In this document: one piece after another, positions 34,641-44,028 of the stretch
How the letters are laid out: the number at the start of each line of letters is the position of its first letter
Position numbering within the stretch: position 1 is the first letter of the stretch
Origin: Malurus cyaneus samueli
Lineage: Eukaryota > Chordata > Aves > Passeriformes > Maluridae
Assembly (NCBI GenBank): GCA_009741485.1
Contig: CM019228.1
Coordinates: 13,119,755 to 13,183,754 of the forward strand
DNA: 64,000 bases
Direction: 5' to 3'
Made by a program: the position numbers and the translations under genes
The notes under the pieces: model-generated
What the model saw: only the letters and a program-made list of their open reading frames with translations
Databases searched by the model: none
What the model was told of the DNA's origin: nothing

Positions 34641-35440
34641 TGTCTTGGGCTGATTTTTGTGCAATTTTGTTCTCGTATTCCTTTCTGTTGGTATAGTACG
34701 CCCAAAAGTACACTGTCTCTTAAGTTGTAACCAGGAAGAGCGCATGGGCTGCTGGGAAAGGCAGCGCGGGACGGTTTTAAAAGCAGCGCTGCCACACAGG
34801 CAGTTTTTCTCCAGCTCCCTCTGGCTGGCTTTTTCCCAGCTCCGCCTCCGGCTCAGCTTTCTCTCGTGGGAGTCCCTTCTGCTCGCAGAACGTACATGTA
34901 CAGCAGTTACACTGTTACAGTTCGGCTGTTAGCTTGCAAGCTCTCCTCAGACCCCCATCGCCTCTCCGGGAGAATAAACCGGCGGTTTCACCTCCTCAGG
35001 GATTGTATGGAAGAGGAACCTGGGCTGGGCAGAAAAAAGACGAGTACAGGTTTTCTTGGTTTTTTTTTTTTTGCCACTGTTACAGAAACGGCCACGCGGT
35101 TTTTCAACTTTTTGTTTCTGTTCCCAGGGGCGGGAGCGCCATTTGTCGGCACTGCGTGGGGGGGGGTTTTGAATAGCTAACCGTTACCCTGTATCTTGTC
35201 CGCGGCCATCTTGTGTCGCGACGGCCCGTGGCGGGGGGTTTTTTCTTCTTGAACAACGTTACTTTTTATTCTGTGTCCTTGGGCATTGTGTTAATAAATT
35301 ACTTTTTTTTCTCTTCACTTTTTTGCCCCAGTATCTATTTTCTGTTGGTGGGGGAAAAAAATATCAATTTATTTTCATTCAGGGGAAACGTTTCTCTGGA
35401 ACGTTTTTCTCTGAAAAACATTTGTCTCAAAACCGAGACA
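34641..35440 (+). repeat. ERV 5' LTR
   Basis: An 800-bp LTR starting TGTCTTGGGCTG and ending ACCGAGACA. It matches 40,797-41,606 throughout. A TATA-like TTTAAAA lies at 34,776-34,782 before the palindrome GCAGCGCTGC, and AATAAA lies at 35,293-35,298 followed by a T-rich stretch, as expected for the polyadenylation region. Differences from the 3' LTR are mostly one-base insertions or deletions. Frames within it (for example 34,657-34,932) are not genes. Confidence 0.93.
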
Positions 35441-35448
35441 AATATTTT

Positions 35449-35466
35449 TGGCGCCCAACGTTTTGG
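35449..35466 (+). promoter_or_regulatory. Primer binding site, tRNA-Lys(1,2)-like
   Basis: TGGCGCCCAACGT at 35,449 matches the first 13 bases of the lysine-1,2 tRNA primer site known from foamy and beta-type retroviruses. The remaining bases diverge. Eight bases (AATATTTT) lie between the LTR's final CA and this site, more than the usual 0-3. Confidence 0.8.
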
Positions 35467-36228
35467 GCTTGAAAAGTGAAGAGAAAATTGTAAATAATTG
35501 TATTCTGGTTATTTAAATGCTTGGATTTTGTTTCTCGGTAGAATCAAACATGCTTGTTTTGAAGTAATTTTGTTCATTTTTGGTCGCTAGGTCTATTTGC
35601 CTATCCATATCATAGGGGACTAATTTTTGTCCCTTGTTATGGAGATTTTATAGTATCAGGCGACACAAACCTTCGTAGTTGCTATATTTATAGGTGCTGT
35701 AGTGATGATTTAAGTTTAAGAGAGGTACTGGAGCTTTTGAAGGCTGGTATTATTGGTTATTTCTTCGTCTCTAGTTGAGTAACTGTTTTGGGGATTTTTT
35801 AGTAATTATAGCCAGCCTGCTGAAAGAAAAATAGGGATGATGTTCCCAGCCTTTTCATCTCCTTTTTCCCCTTCAAATCTGGCACATCACCTTTTGAGGA
35901 TGTTCAGTTTCCCCTCGATGTTAAAGACGCTACTTTCCTGATGTTTTATCTGGTAGGAATGCTTTATCATTGGTCTGCAGCATGTCTAAAATCGAAGCTG
36001 AGATTTCCAGGGGGGTTACCCCAGACACCTCCCCCATGTGTGGAAAATCCTGAGTGGTCTGGGATATGGGAAATATAGGCCAAATCTGAAAGAATTTCTG
36101 AACCAATAGCTTTCAACTTCCCGCCTGAAAAAGTTCAGAATCCAGCTGAAGTGTGGGAAATATCTGAAAGAGAAATGCAATGAGAACTGTAAGAAAAGAA
36201 GCTCATTGCAATATGCGCGGTCCTGGCT
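35467..36228 (+). other. ERV leader and degenerate start of gag
   Basis: Sequence between the primer site and the first recognisable gag frame. An ATG near 35,838 opens a short Ser/Pro/Phe-rich frame that soon stops, and 35,960-36,230 has several stop codons in every frame. I cannot fix the gag start. Confidence 0.5.
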
Positions 36229-37300
36229 ATGTTTATGCACACTGCTCAATGCTGTAGGGCAGGAGACAGAGCCGGAGGGACCAAGGACAAGTCAGCAGAC
36301 ACCCCAGTCACTCAGGCTGCAGCTAAACCAGACAGTGAGCTTACGCCAGTAGCAGTTGCCCCTATCCAGAGAAAGAAACAACAAAACCAAATCCGTTCGC
36401 CCTGTAGATGATGACGGGCAGCCAATAAACCTCACAGCTAGCAGGGGAATCTGAACAGGTAGTTATTGTTGAGTCTCTGACCCCAGAAAACATTCGTGGC
36501 TTAAGGGTAGATTACAAAAGACAGCCTAATGAATCTTTATTGGGCTGGCTGGTCCGTGTCTGGGACACCGCAGGTGATAATATTATGCTGGATGGTGGTG
36601 AAGCGATGCATTGGGATCCCTGTCAGGTGATGCTGCTCATTGACAAGGGATGGCAAGGGGGTCTGAACCCTCTCAGTCTCGGGCCCGGCTCCTAAAAAGT
36701 GTGAGGGAAAGATACATGTGTGTAGAAGATCTCCAGATCCATCAGACTTTCTGGAGACCATAGAACAGGGGATTAAATGCTTGAGAGAGCTGGCAGTGTC
36801 GGAGATCATCTTCTCAAATGATCAAACAGTTAGGAGCCCAGACATGGTAAAATGCACACCGCTGATGTGGCTAAAACTTGTGCGACTTGGGCCACAAGAA
36901 ATTGCCCTCCGCTTTAGCGATGATGAAATGCAATGAAGGGGATGAGACTGTACTTGCTGTGGCGAAAAAGCTCCGTGCATATGCAGATACTGTGCATGGC
37001 CCCACACATGCAAGAATTTCAGCTGTGGAAACAAGCCTGTCAGAAGCGTATACAGAAAGTGGAGAACAAATGGAGAGAAATCATCAGCAGCTGAGGAAAG
37101 AGATTAAAGAAGGCCTTCTCCAAATTGCATCCGTTCAGACCAGAGGGCCTATCACCAGGAGCAGACGTCCCCCTGCCAGACAAGGAGAATACACTTCACG
37201 AACAAACCTCTGGTACTTCCTGCGTGAGCATGGGGAAAACATGAGAAGTGGGATGGAAAACCAACCTCTGCCCTGGCAGCACGGGTGCATGAATTGAAGA
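36229..37300 (+). pseudogene. gag: ERV gag remnant, frameshifted
   Basis: Gag would form the virion core. Pieces in different frames: 36,229-36,411 (a Thr/Pro/Ala/Lys-rich linker), an open stretch at about 36,459-36,690 that reads like a capsid segment, 36,718-36,936, and 36,878-37,297. The last contains a Glu/Gln-rich possible coiled coil followed by an Arg-rich tail (TRSRRPPARQ). I see no CCHC zinc knuckle. Its absence fits a foamy/ERV-L-like Gag, which uses Arg-rich boxes instead. No single frame spans the gene. Confidence 0.6.
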
Positions 37301-37479
37301 ATGGCAATGCTCAGAGAGGAGAGCTTCCCCAGAAGAGAAGTAGCCCCGGTGTCCAACACCAAGCTGCCCAGTATAACGGAAGGCAGAATGACATGTCCAA
37401 ACCCCCTGGAAGGAACATCTGCAATGTATGCCCAGGGAGGAATGACCAGTGCTAGAGGGGCCCTGTCTCTGGCCAGGCA

Positions 37480-37850
37480 GAGGCAAGGGAGAACCGTGCC
37501 TTTTGGACTGTGTGGATTCGTTGGCCTGGCACAGCAGAACCACAGAATATGCAGGCTTTGGTTGACACTGTGTGCCAGTGCACACTCCTTCCTTCGCGAC
37601 ATGTTGGACAGAATCTGTTTCTATTGCTGGTGTGACAGGAGGATCGCAAGACCTGACTCTGGTGGAAGCTGAGGTGAGCCTGACTGGAAAGGAGTGGAGA
37701 AGCATCCCATTGTAACTGGTCCAGAGGCCCCAATGCATCCTGGGAATAGACTTCCTCCGAAGTGGGTATTTCACAAAGACCCAAAGGGATTCAATGGGCT
37801 TTTGGAGATAGCTGCTGTAGAGACAGATGGCATCTAAGCAATTAAACACC
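37480..37850 (+). pseudogene. pro: ERV protease remnant (retropepsin)
   Basis: In the plus frame through 37,558 the active-site motif appears as LVDTV, where retropepsins normally have DTG or DSG. The catalytic Asp codon is 37,564-37,566 and the Gly is replaced by Val. About 58 codons later, near 37,737, a conserved Ile-Leu-Gly-Ile-Asp segment follows, in the position of the protease C-terminal ILG motif. The frame breaks between them. The Gly loss would be expected to inactivate the enzyme unless it is a base error. Confidence 0.6.
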
Positions 37851-37879
37851 TTGCCTGGGCTATCTGAAAATCCATCTCA

Positions 37880-39322
37880 GTTGGACTCCTCAAGGTGGAA
37901 GACCAACATGTTCCAGTTCAACCATCAACAGTGCACCGCCGGCCAGTACAGAACGAACATGAGATGCTGTGATTCCTATTCATAAGATGATCCGTGAGCT
38001 GGAGAGCCAAGGGGTGGTCAGCAAGCCCACTCACCCTTCAACAGCCCATCTGGCCTGTACGCAAATCTGAAGGAGAATGGAGATTGACTGTGGACTATCG
38101 GGCTGTAAATGAAGTGACTCCACCGCTGAGCGCTGCGGTGCCGGACATGCTGGAGCTCCAGTACGAGCTGGAGTCCAAAGCAGCGAAGTGGTATGCCACC
38201 ATTGACATCGCAAATGCTTTCTTCTCCATTCCTCTGGCAGCAGAGTGCAGGCCTCAGTTTGCTTTCACCTGGAGGGGCGTGCAGTACACCTGGAACCGGC
38301 TGCCCCAGGGGTGGAAGCACAGCCCCACCATCTGCCATGGGCTGATCCAGGCTGCGCTGGAAAAGGGTGAGGCTCCGGAACATCTTCAATATATCGATGA
38401 CATCATTGTGTGGGGGAATACAGCAGCAGAAGTATTTGAGAAAGGGGAGAAGATCATCCAGATTCTCCTGAAAGCCGGCTTTGCTATAAAAAGGAACAAA
38501 GTGAAGGGACCTGCTCGAGAGATCCAGTTTCTTGGGGTAAAGTGGCAAGATGGACGGCGTCAGATCCCTACAGAGGTCATCAATAAGATCACGTCAATGT
38601 CTCCACCGACCAGCAAAAAGGAGACACAAGCTTTCCTGGGTGCCATTGGCTTTTGGCGGATGCACATCCCGGAATACAGCCAGATCGTGAGCCCTCTCTA
38701 CTTGGTGACCCGCAAGAAGAATGATTTCCACTGGGGCCCTGAACAGCAGCAAGCCTTTGCCCAAATCAAGCAGGAAATCGCTCATGCAGTAGCTCTCGGC
38801 CCAGTCAGGACAGGACCAGAGGTGAAGAACGTGCTCTACACTGCAGCCGGGAGCAATGGTTGTCCTTGGAACCTTTTGGCAGAAGGTCCTGGTGAGACTC
38901 GAGGCCGGCCACTGGGATTCTGGAGCCGAAGCTACCGAGGGTCTGAGGCCAACTACACCCCAACAGAGAAGGAGATCTTGGCAGCCTATGAGGGAGTCCA
39001 AGCTGCTTCAGAAGTGATTGGCACTGAAGCCCAACTCCTCTTGGCACCCCGATTACCAGTGCTGGGGTGGATGTTCAAAGCAAAGGTCCCTTCTACCCAC
39101 CACGCCACTGATGCTACCTGGAGCAAATGGATCGCTCTCATTACTCAGCGCGCCCGTATAGGAAACCTGAATCGCCCTGGGATCCTGGAAATAATTACAA
39201 ATTGGCCTGAAGGTGAAGACTTTGGTCTTGCTGATGAAGAGGAACAAGAACAAGTGACCCGGGCTGAGGAAGCTCCACTGTACAACCAACTGGAGAGGAT
39301 AGACTACAGCTCTCTTCACTGA
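37880..39322 (+). pseudogene. pol: ERV reverse transcriptase and connection domain, nearly open
   Basis: The longest real coding frame in the window: open from 37,994 to a stop at 39,322 (442 codons). From about codon 16 it reads as reverse transcriptase. The first catalytic Asp is in an IDIANAFF context (codon 38,204), LPQG is at 38,300-38,311 and the YIDD box at 38,390-38,401. Both active-site elements look intact. The first residues after 37,994 are out of frame with the fingers region upstream (about 37,980-38,030), so a one-base shift lies near 38,030. The frame ends where RNase H begins, at another shift. It is similar to ERV-L-type pol of birds; the element class is my inference. Confidence 0.88.
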
Positions 39323-39720
39323 TGGTTCCCTGTCGCATCGTCGGGATGAACCGAAAGTGGAAAGCAGCTGTATGGAGCCCTACACGACAGGTAGCACAGG
39401 CCACAGAAGGAGAAGGTGGATCAAGTCAATTTGCCGAACTCAAAGCCATCCAGCTGGCCTTGGACATTGCTGAGAGGGAAAAGTGGCCAAAGCTCTACCT
39501 TTACACCGATTCATGGATGGTGGCCAATGCCCTGTGGGGATGGCTGGACAGATGGAAAAAGGCCAATTGGCTACGTAGAGGAAAACCGATCTGGGCTGCT
39601 GAAGAGTGGAAGACATTTGCTGCCCGGGTGCAAAGGCTACCCGTGAAAGTCGCCATGTAGATGCCCATGTCCCCAAGATCGGGCTAATGAGGAGCACCGG
39701 AACAACGAGCAGGTAGATCA
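39310..39720 (+). pseudogene. pol: ERV RNase H domain, frameshifted
   Basis: Open at 39,322-39,660 in a different frame from the reverse transcriptase. The first catalytic Asp (Phe-Thr-Asp-Gly) falls exactly over the stop at 39,320-39,322, so a single-base shift separates the domains. Downstream the Glu in a FAELKAIQ context and the Asp of a YTDSW motif are present. The frame is lost again near 39,655. It would degrade the RNA strand during reverse transcription. Confidence 0.78.
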
Positions 39721-39759
39721 GGCTGCAAAGATAGAGGTGTCCCAGATTGACCTGGATTG

Positions 39760-40650
39760 GCAGCACAAGGGTGAGTTGTTCCTAGCTCGATGGGCCCATG
39801 ATGCCTCAGGCCACCAGGGCAGAGATGCCACATATAAGTGGGCACGAGACCGAGGGGTGGATCTAACCATGGACTAGTATCTCCCAGGTTATTCCACGAC
39901 TGTGAGACATGCGCTGCCATCAAGCAGGCCAACGGGTGAAGCCCCTGTGGTATGGGGGAAGATGGGACAAGTATAAGTACGGAGGAGGCCTGGCAGATAG
40001 ATTACATCACACTGCCCAGTCCCGTCACGGCAAGCGTTATGTGCTCACAATGGTAGAAGCCACCACTGGATGGTTGGAGACCTACCCTGTACCTCATGCC
40101 ACTGCCCGTAGTACCATCCTGGGCCTTGAAAATCAGGTCCTTTGGAGGCATGGTACCCCAGACAGAATTGAGTCTGACAACGGGACTCATTTCAAGAACA
40201 GCCTTATAAACACCTGGGCTAGGGAACATGGCATTGAGTGGGTGTACCATATCCCTTACCATGCACCTGCTGCTGCAAAGTGGAACGGTGCAATGGACTC
40301 TTAAAAACCACCTTGAAGGCACTGGGCGGAGGTACTTTCAAAAACTGGGAACAGCACCTAGCAAAGGCTACCTGGATGGTAAACACCCGAGGTTCCACCA
40401 ACCGAGCAGGCCCTGCCCAGTCTGAACCCTTGCACACAGTAGATGTGAGACAGGGTCCCAGCAGTACATCTCAAAGGTCTTTAGGAAAGAATGTGTGGAT
40501 AATCCTGCCTCGAGCAAAGACAAACCCATCCCGTGGGGTTGCTTTTGCTCAGGGGCCAGGTTCCACATGGTGGATTATGAGGGAGGACGAGAGAGAAACT
40601 CGTGTTGTACCTCAGGGGGATTTGATCTTGAGTGAAAACCGCATGTAATG
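39760..40650 (+). pseudogene. pol: ERV integrase, three frames
   Basis: The N-terminal zinc-binding region (two His near 39,795-39,815, then Cys-x2-Cys near 39,902-39,913) is split by a shift near 39,875. The core frame 39,909-40,304 holds the second catalytic Asp in a SDNGTHF context near 40,177. The first Asp (Ile-Asp-Tyr, near 39,998) lies in another frame. The catalytic Glu (Val-Glu-Arg) near 40,280 is in the frame 40,238-40,648, which continues to the C-terminal domain. All D-D-E residues are therefore encoded, but never in one frame. Confidence 0.82.
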
Positions 40651-40702
40651 TTGGGATGACTATGGTTAATGTTTGCTGGATGTCACTATTTTGTATATAC
40701 TA

Positions 40703-40703
40703 G

Positions 40704-40734
<31 letters not shown>
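40703..40734. repeat. (TA)n(TG)n microsatellite
   Basis: About 11 TA units followed by TGTGTGTG, in the short non-coding stretch between pol and the 3' LTR. Such tracts are length-variable. Confidence 0.9.
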
Positions 40735-40780
40735 TTTAAAGTTAAAATGTATTAGTTTGGGCTTAAAAGCCAACAGATAT

Positions 40781-40796
40781 GGAATAAGGGGTGGAA
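40781..40796 (+). promoter_or_regulatory. ERV polypurine tract
   Basis: GGAATAAGGGGTGGAA abuts the 3' LTR's TGTC. It is purine-rich with two T interruptions and sits where plus-strand priming occurs in retroviruses. Confidence 0.75.
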
Positions 40797-41606
40797 TGTC
40801 TTGGCTGATTTTTGTGCCAATTTTGTTCTGTATTCCTTTCTGTTGGTATATACGCCCAAAAGATACACTGTCTCTTTAAGTGTAACCAGGAAGGAGCCGC
40901 ATGGGCTGCTGGGAAAGGCAGCGCGGCCGGTTTAAAAAGGCAGCGCTGCCACACAGGCTAGCTTTTTTCCAGCTCCGCTCTGGCTGGCTTTTTCCCAGCT
41001 CCGCTCCGGCTCAGCTTTCTCTCCGTGGGAGTCCCTTCTGCTCGCAGAAGTTACCAGTTACAGCAGTTACACTGTTACAGTTTCGGCTGTTAGCTTCGGC
41101 AGCTCTCCTCAGACCCCCATCTGCCTCTCCGGGAGAAAAAAACCGCGCGGTTTCACCTCCTCAGGGATTGTGGAAGGGAACCGGGCTGGCAGCAGAAAGA
41201 CTGTAGTACAGGTTTCTTGGTTTTTTTTTCTTTTTGCCACTGTTACAGAAACGGCCACGCGGTTTGTTTTCACTTTTTGTTTCTTTTTCCCGGGGGCGGG
41301 AGGCGCCATTTTGTCGGCACTGCGTGGGGGGGGTTTTGAATAGCTAACCGTTACCCTGTATCTTGTCGCGGCGGCCATCTTGTCGGCACCGCGTGGCGGG
41401 GGGTTTTTCTTCTGAACAACCGTTACTTTTTATCTGTGTCCTGTGGGCATTGTGTTAATAAATTACTTTTTTTTCTCTTCACTTTTTTTGCCCAGTATCT
41501 ATTTTCTGTTGGTGGGGGGAAAAAATTATCAAATTTATTTTCATTTCAGGGGAAACGTTTCTCTGGAACGTTTTTCTCTGAAAACATTTGTCTCAAAACC
41601 GAGACA
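40797..41606 (+). repeat. ERV 3' LTR
   Basis: An 810-bp LTR from TGTCTTGGCTG to ACCGAGACA with TTTAAAAA at 40,931-40,938 and AATAAA at 41,457-41,462. It is followed by AAGGGT (41,607-41,612), the right target duplication. Confidence 0.93.
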
Positions 41607-42084
41607 AAGGGTTTTACCTTGGTATTTAATGGGATCCCCGATGTACAATTCGACAGAGTGGAAGAAACGCTGGAAAATGCACCCCACATATGGTATGTAT
41701 ACAATTCTTAGAGATTTCACAAATTAGCATATCTGTCTAGGATTCCCCAATAAGAAGCTTAACAAATGCATTAATGTCCCCCTTTTCTAATGAATCCCCC
41801 CTGGATGAGGCCAGAGTCCAAGATGTTCTGGACAGAAGGCTTCACCCAAGGCTGGAGCCTCAGGTTTAAGACAGCACAGGGCACACTGACTCCTTCCTCA
41901 GGATGTTTGGTCTCTCTGCCCAGCAGAACTCCTAAACTGAGCTGGAATATCAGCCTACAGGGAGTACAGGCATGCAGGCTAAGGGTTCAGGGATACATAA
42001 AGGGTACAGAAATGTCTAAAAGGGTCTATAAAAGGGTCTATAAAGAGCTACATAAAAAGGAAAGCTAAAAATCATCAGGCATCA
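41607..42084 (-). mobile_element. Solo LTR, family LTR-B (copy 3), right part of a split copy
   Basis: The remaining ~478 bp of the reverse-oriented LTR-B interrupted by the ERV, ending GGCATCA (the complement of the family start TGATGCC). It is flanked by GCTT at 42,085-42,088, matching 34,578-34,581. Joined to 34,582-34,640 it covers the whole family consensus with only AAGGGT duplicated. The complement of 'ggtctataaagagctacata' and neighbours corresponds to the T-rich/TATAC repeat near the family 5' end. Confidence 0.9.
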
Positions 42085-42088
42085 GCTT

Positions 42089-43202
42089 GACTCCTGCCCT
42101 GATTCCTTCTGTAACCATGAGCTCAAACCCACATTTGCACCAAGGAGATCAGTCCAGGCTTAGTTGGAACACCGAGGGGAACTGCTGCTGCTGGAGGCAC
42201 CTTCCTGCAGAGGGGAATTCCTTGAGCAGGTTCTGGTTCCTTGGGCTGTGTTAACCCCTGGGATAGAAATGCTGGATAAATGATGGGGCTTCTGGTGGTG
42301 AGGCCATGGTCTGACATGAGGAATTCTGGTTTTGCCACTGAGGGACTTGGGATCCCTTCCACAGACTCCTCCAGCTCTCTGTGTCACCCCTTCCCTCCTG
42401 TCTGTGGCTTCCTGGGAGGGTCTCCTTCCCCAAGTCCACATTTGTAATCCCCCACAACACACACAGCACTGGTCTTCACAGGGTCAGGGTGTCCATGGGC
42501 CCTTGGGAACGCACAGCCAGTCCCAAACAGGGACACCAGCAGCCCTGAGCCCATCCCAGCTCCCCAACATGTACTCATCCTGGCTCTGCACATCATAGAC
42601 AGGCACCCCTCTGTGGATGAGCTCCCACGCCATGGCTGGGGAGGGGAAATGGGGAGTTCTGGAAATCTCCAGGAGCACTCTGGTGCCAAACCAGGCTGGA
42701 GCCCCTGGATGTGACTGCCACAGCCCTTCGTGCAAGCAGTCACATGCATGGAAGCACGTGGAACCCATGGAAGGTGACTCAGCTCCCCAAAAAAAACCCT
42801 GAGGAGGTGCCTGGGAGCCGTCTCAGGGGATGGGATTTCGTCAGAGGCAGCCTTTGGTCTCAAGGCAGGGTGGCCTGGTGGGGCTGTGTGTGCTGAGGCA
42901 CACAGGAGCTCAGAGCAGGGGATTGATGCCCCTCCTGCCTTTGCTGCCCGTGGATCAATCAGAGGTGCCACTGAAGGGTTTTTGCGGAGGATGTGTGACA
43001 ATGGTGAAAGAATAGCTCAAAGCCACCTCTGGAAAATGCTGTGTGTTATCAAAAGGGAGAAAAGCTTGAAATAAAAGCTGATTCAAGCCCTGGGAAGTGT
43101 GTCACCATCCTCTGCTATCTGCAGCCAGCCCCGGGGCATAGGGGAGGCAGGAGAGGCAGGGCAGACGTGAGAGCAGTGTCTCCAGGGAACCATATCAGGT
43201 CC
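42089..43202. other. Unassigned sequence
   Basis: No gene recognised. The 205-codon minus frame at 42,384-43,001 has no recognisable motif and overlaps other open frames. Confidence 0.35.
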
Positions 43203-44028
43203 TTCACCCTGCCCCTCCCATCCCCCTCTCCTTCATACCCCATCCAACTCTCCTTCATTCCCAATACAACTCCCTCTCATCCCCATCCACCTCCCCTTCA
43301 CCCCATCCACCTCATCCTTCATCCCCCATCCACACTCCCCCATCCACCTCCTCTTCATCCCCCTATCCAATCCCTTTCTCCCTCCATCCAACACTCCATC
43401 CCCCTATCCCAGCCCCTCATCCCCCATCCAGCTCCCTTTCACCCCCCATCACCTCCCACTTAATCCCTATCCATCTCCCTTCACCCACTACTCCCTTATC
43501 CCCCATCCAGTCCCCTTCACCCCCCATCCACCTCCCCTTCATCCCACATCCAACTCCTTCATCTCTCCATCCAGCTATCCACTTCATCCCCCTTCATCCC
43601 CTATCCCCATCCAGCTCCCCTATCCCTATCCAGCTCCCCTTCATTACCCCATCCAGCTCCCCTTCATCCCCCTATCCAGCTCTCCTTCATCCTCCCATCC
43701 AATTCTCCCTTCATCCCCATCCAACTCCCTTCATCTCCTCCATCCAACATCCATCCCCCCATCCAACTCCATCCCCCTTCAACACTCCATCCCCCCCATC
43801 CAACATCCATCCACTCCATCCTTCATCCCCCATCCACCTCCCCTTCATCCCCCATCCACTTCCCTTCATTCCCCTATCAGCTCTTTCATCTCCCTATCCA
43901 TCCCCTTCATCCCTCATCCAACACCCATCCCCCATCCAACTCTCCTTCATCCCCCATCCATCTCCCTTCACCCTCCATCACCTCACCCTCCCCCCATCCA
44001 CCTCACCCTTCATGCCCCCATCCATCTC
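43203..44028 (+). repeat. Pyrimidine-rich minisatellite, unit about 20-23 bp
   Basis: About 825 bp of imperfect units such as CCCCATCCACCTCCCCTTCAT and CCCCCATCCAACTCCATC. Unit length drifts, partly through C-run length changes. The strand is strongly C/T with regular single A residues. Confidence 0.92.

Larger units (their letters stand above)
34641..41606 (+). mobile_element. Full-length endogenous retrovirus, ERV-L/spuma-like pol, no env
   Basis: A 6,966-bp provirus with two LTRs of 800 and 810 bp, a lysine-tRNA-type primer site, remnants of gag, protease, reverse transcriptase, RNase H and integrase in order, a purine-rich tract, and an exact 6-bp target duplication. The reverse transcriptase fits class III (ERV-L/foamy-like) best by its YIDD box and the sequence around its first catalytic Asp. 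The 6-bp duplication is more usual for class II. There is no room for env: under 160 bp separate the last pol frame from the 3' LTR. Every gene is broken by frameshifts, many of one base. Class assignment is inference; the provirus structure is directly visible. Confidence 0.93.

Noticed and set aside
34657..35479. Short frames within the 5' LTR
   Set aside because: They lie in LTR promoter and polyadenylation sequence and are matched only by the other LTR, with disrupted frames.
40648..40797. An env gene in the ERV
   Set aside because: Only about 150 bp separate pol from the 3' LTR and they hold a TA repeat and the polypurine tract.
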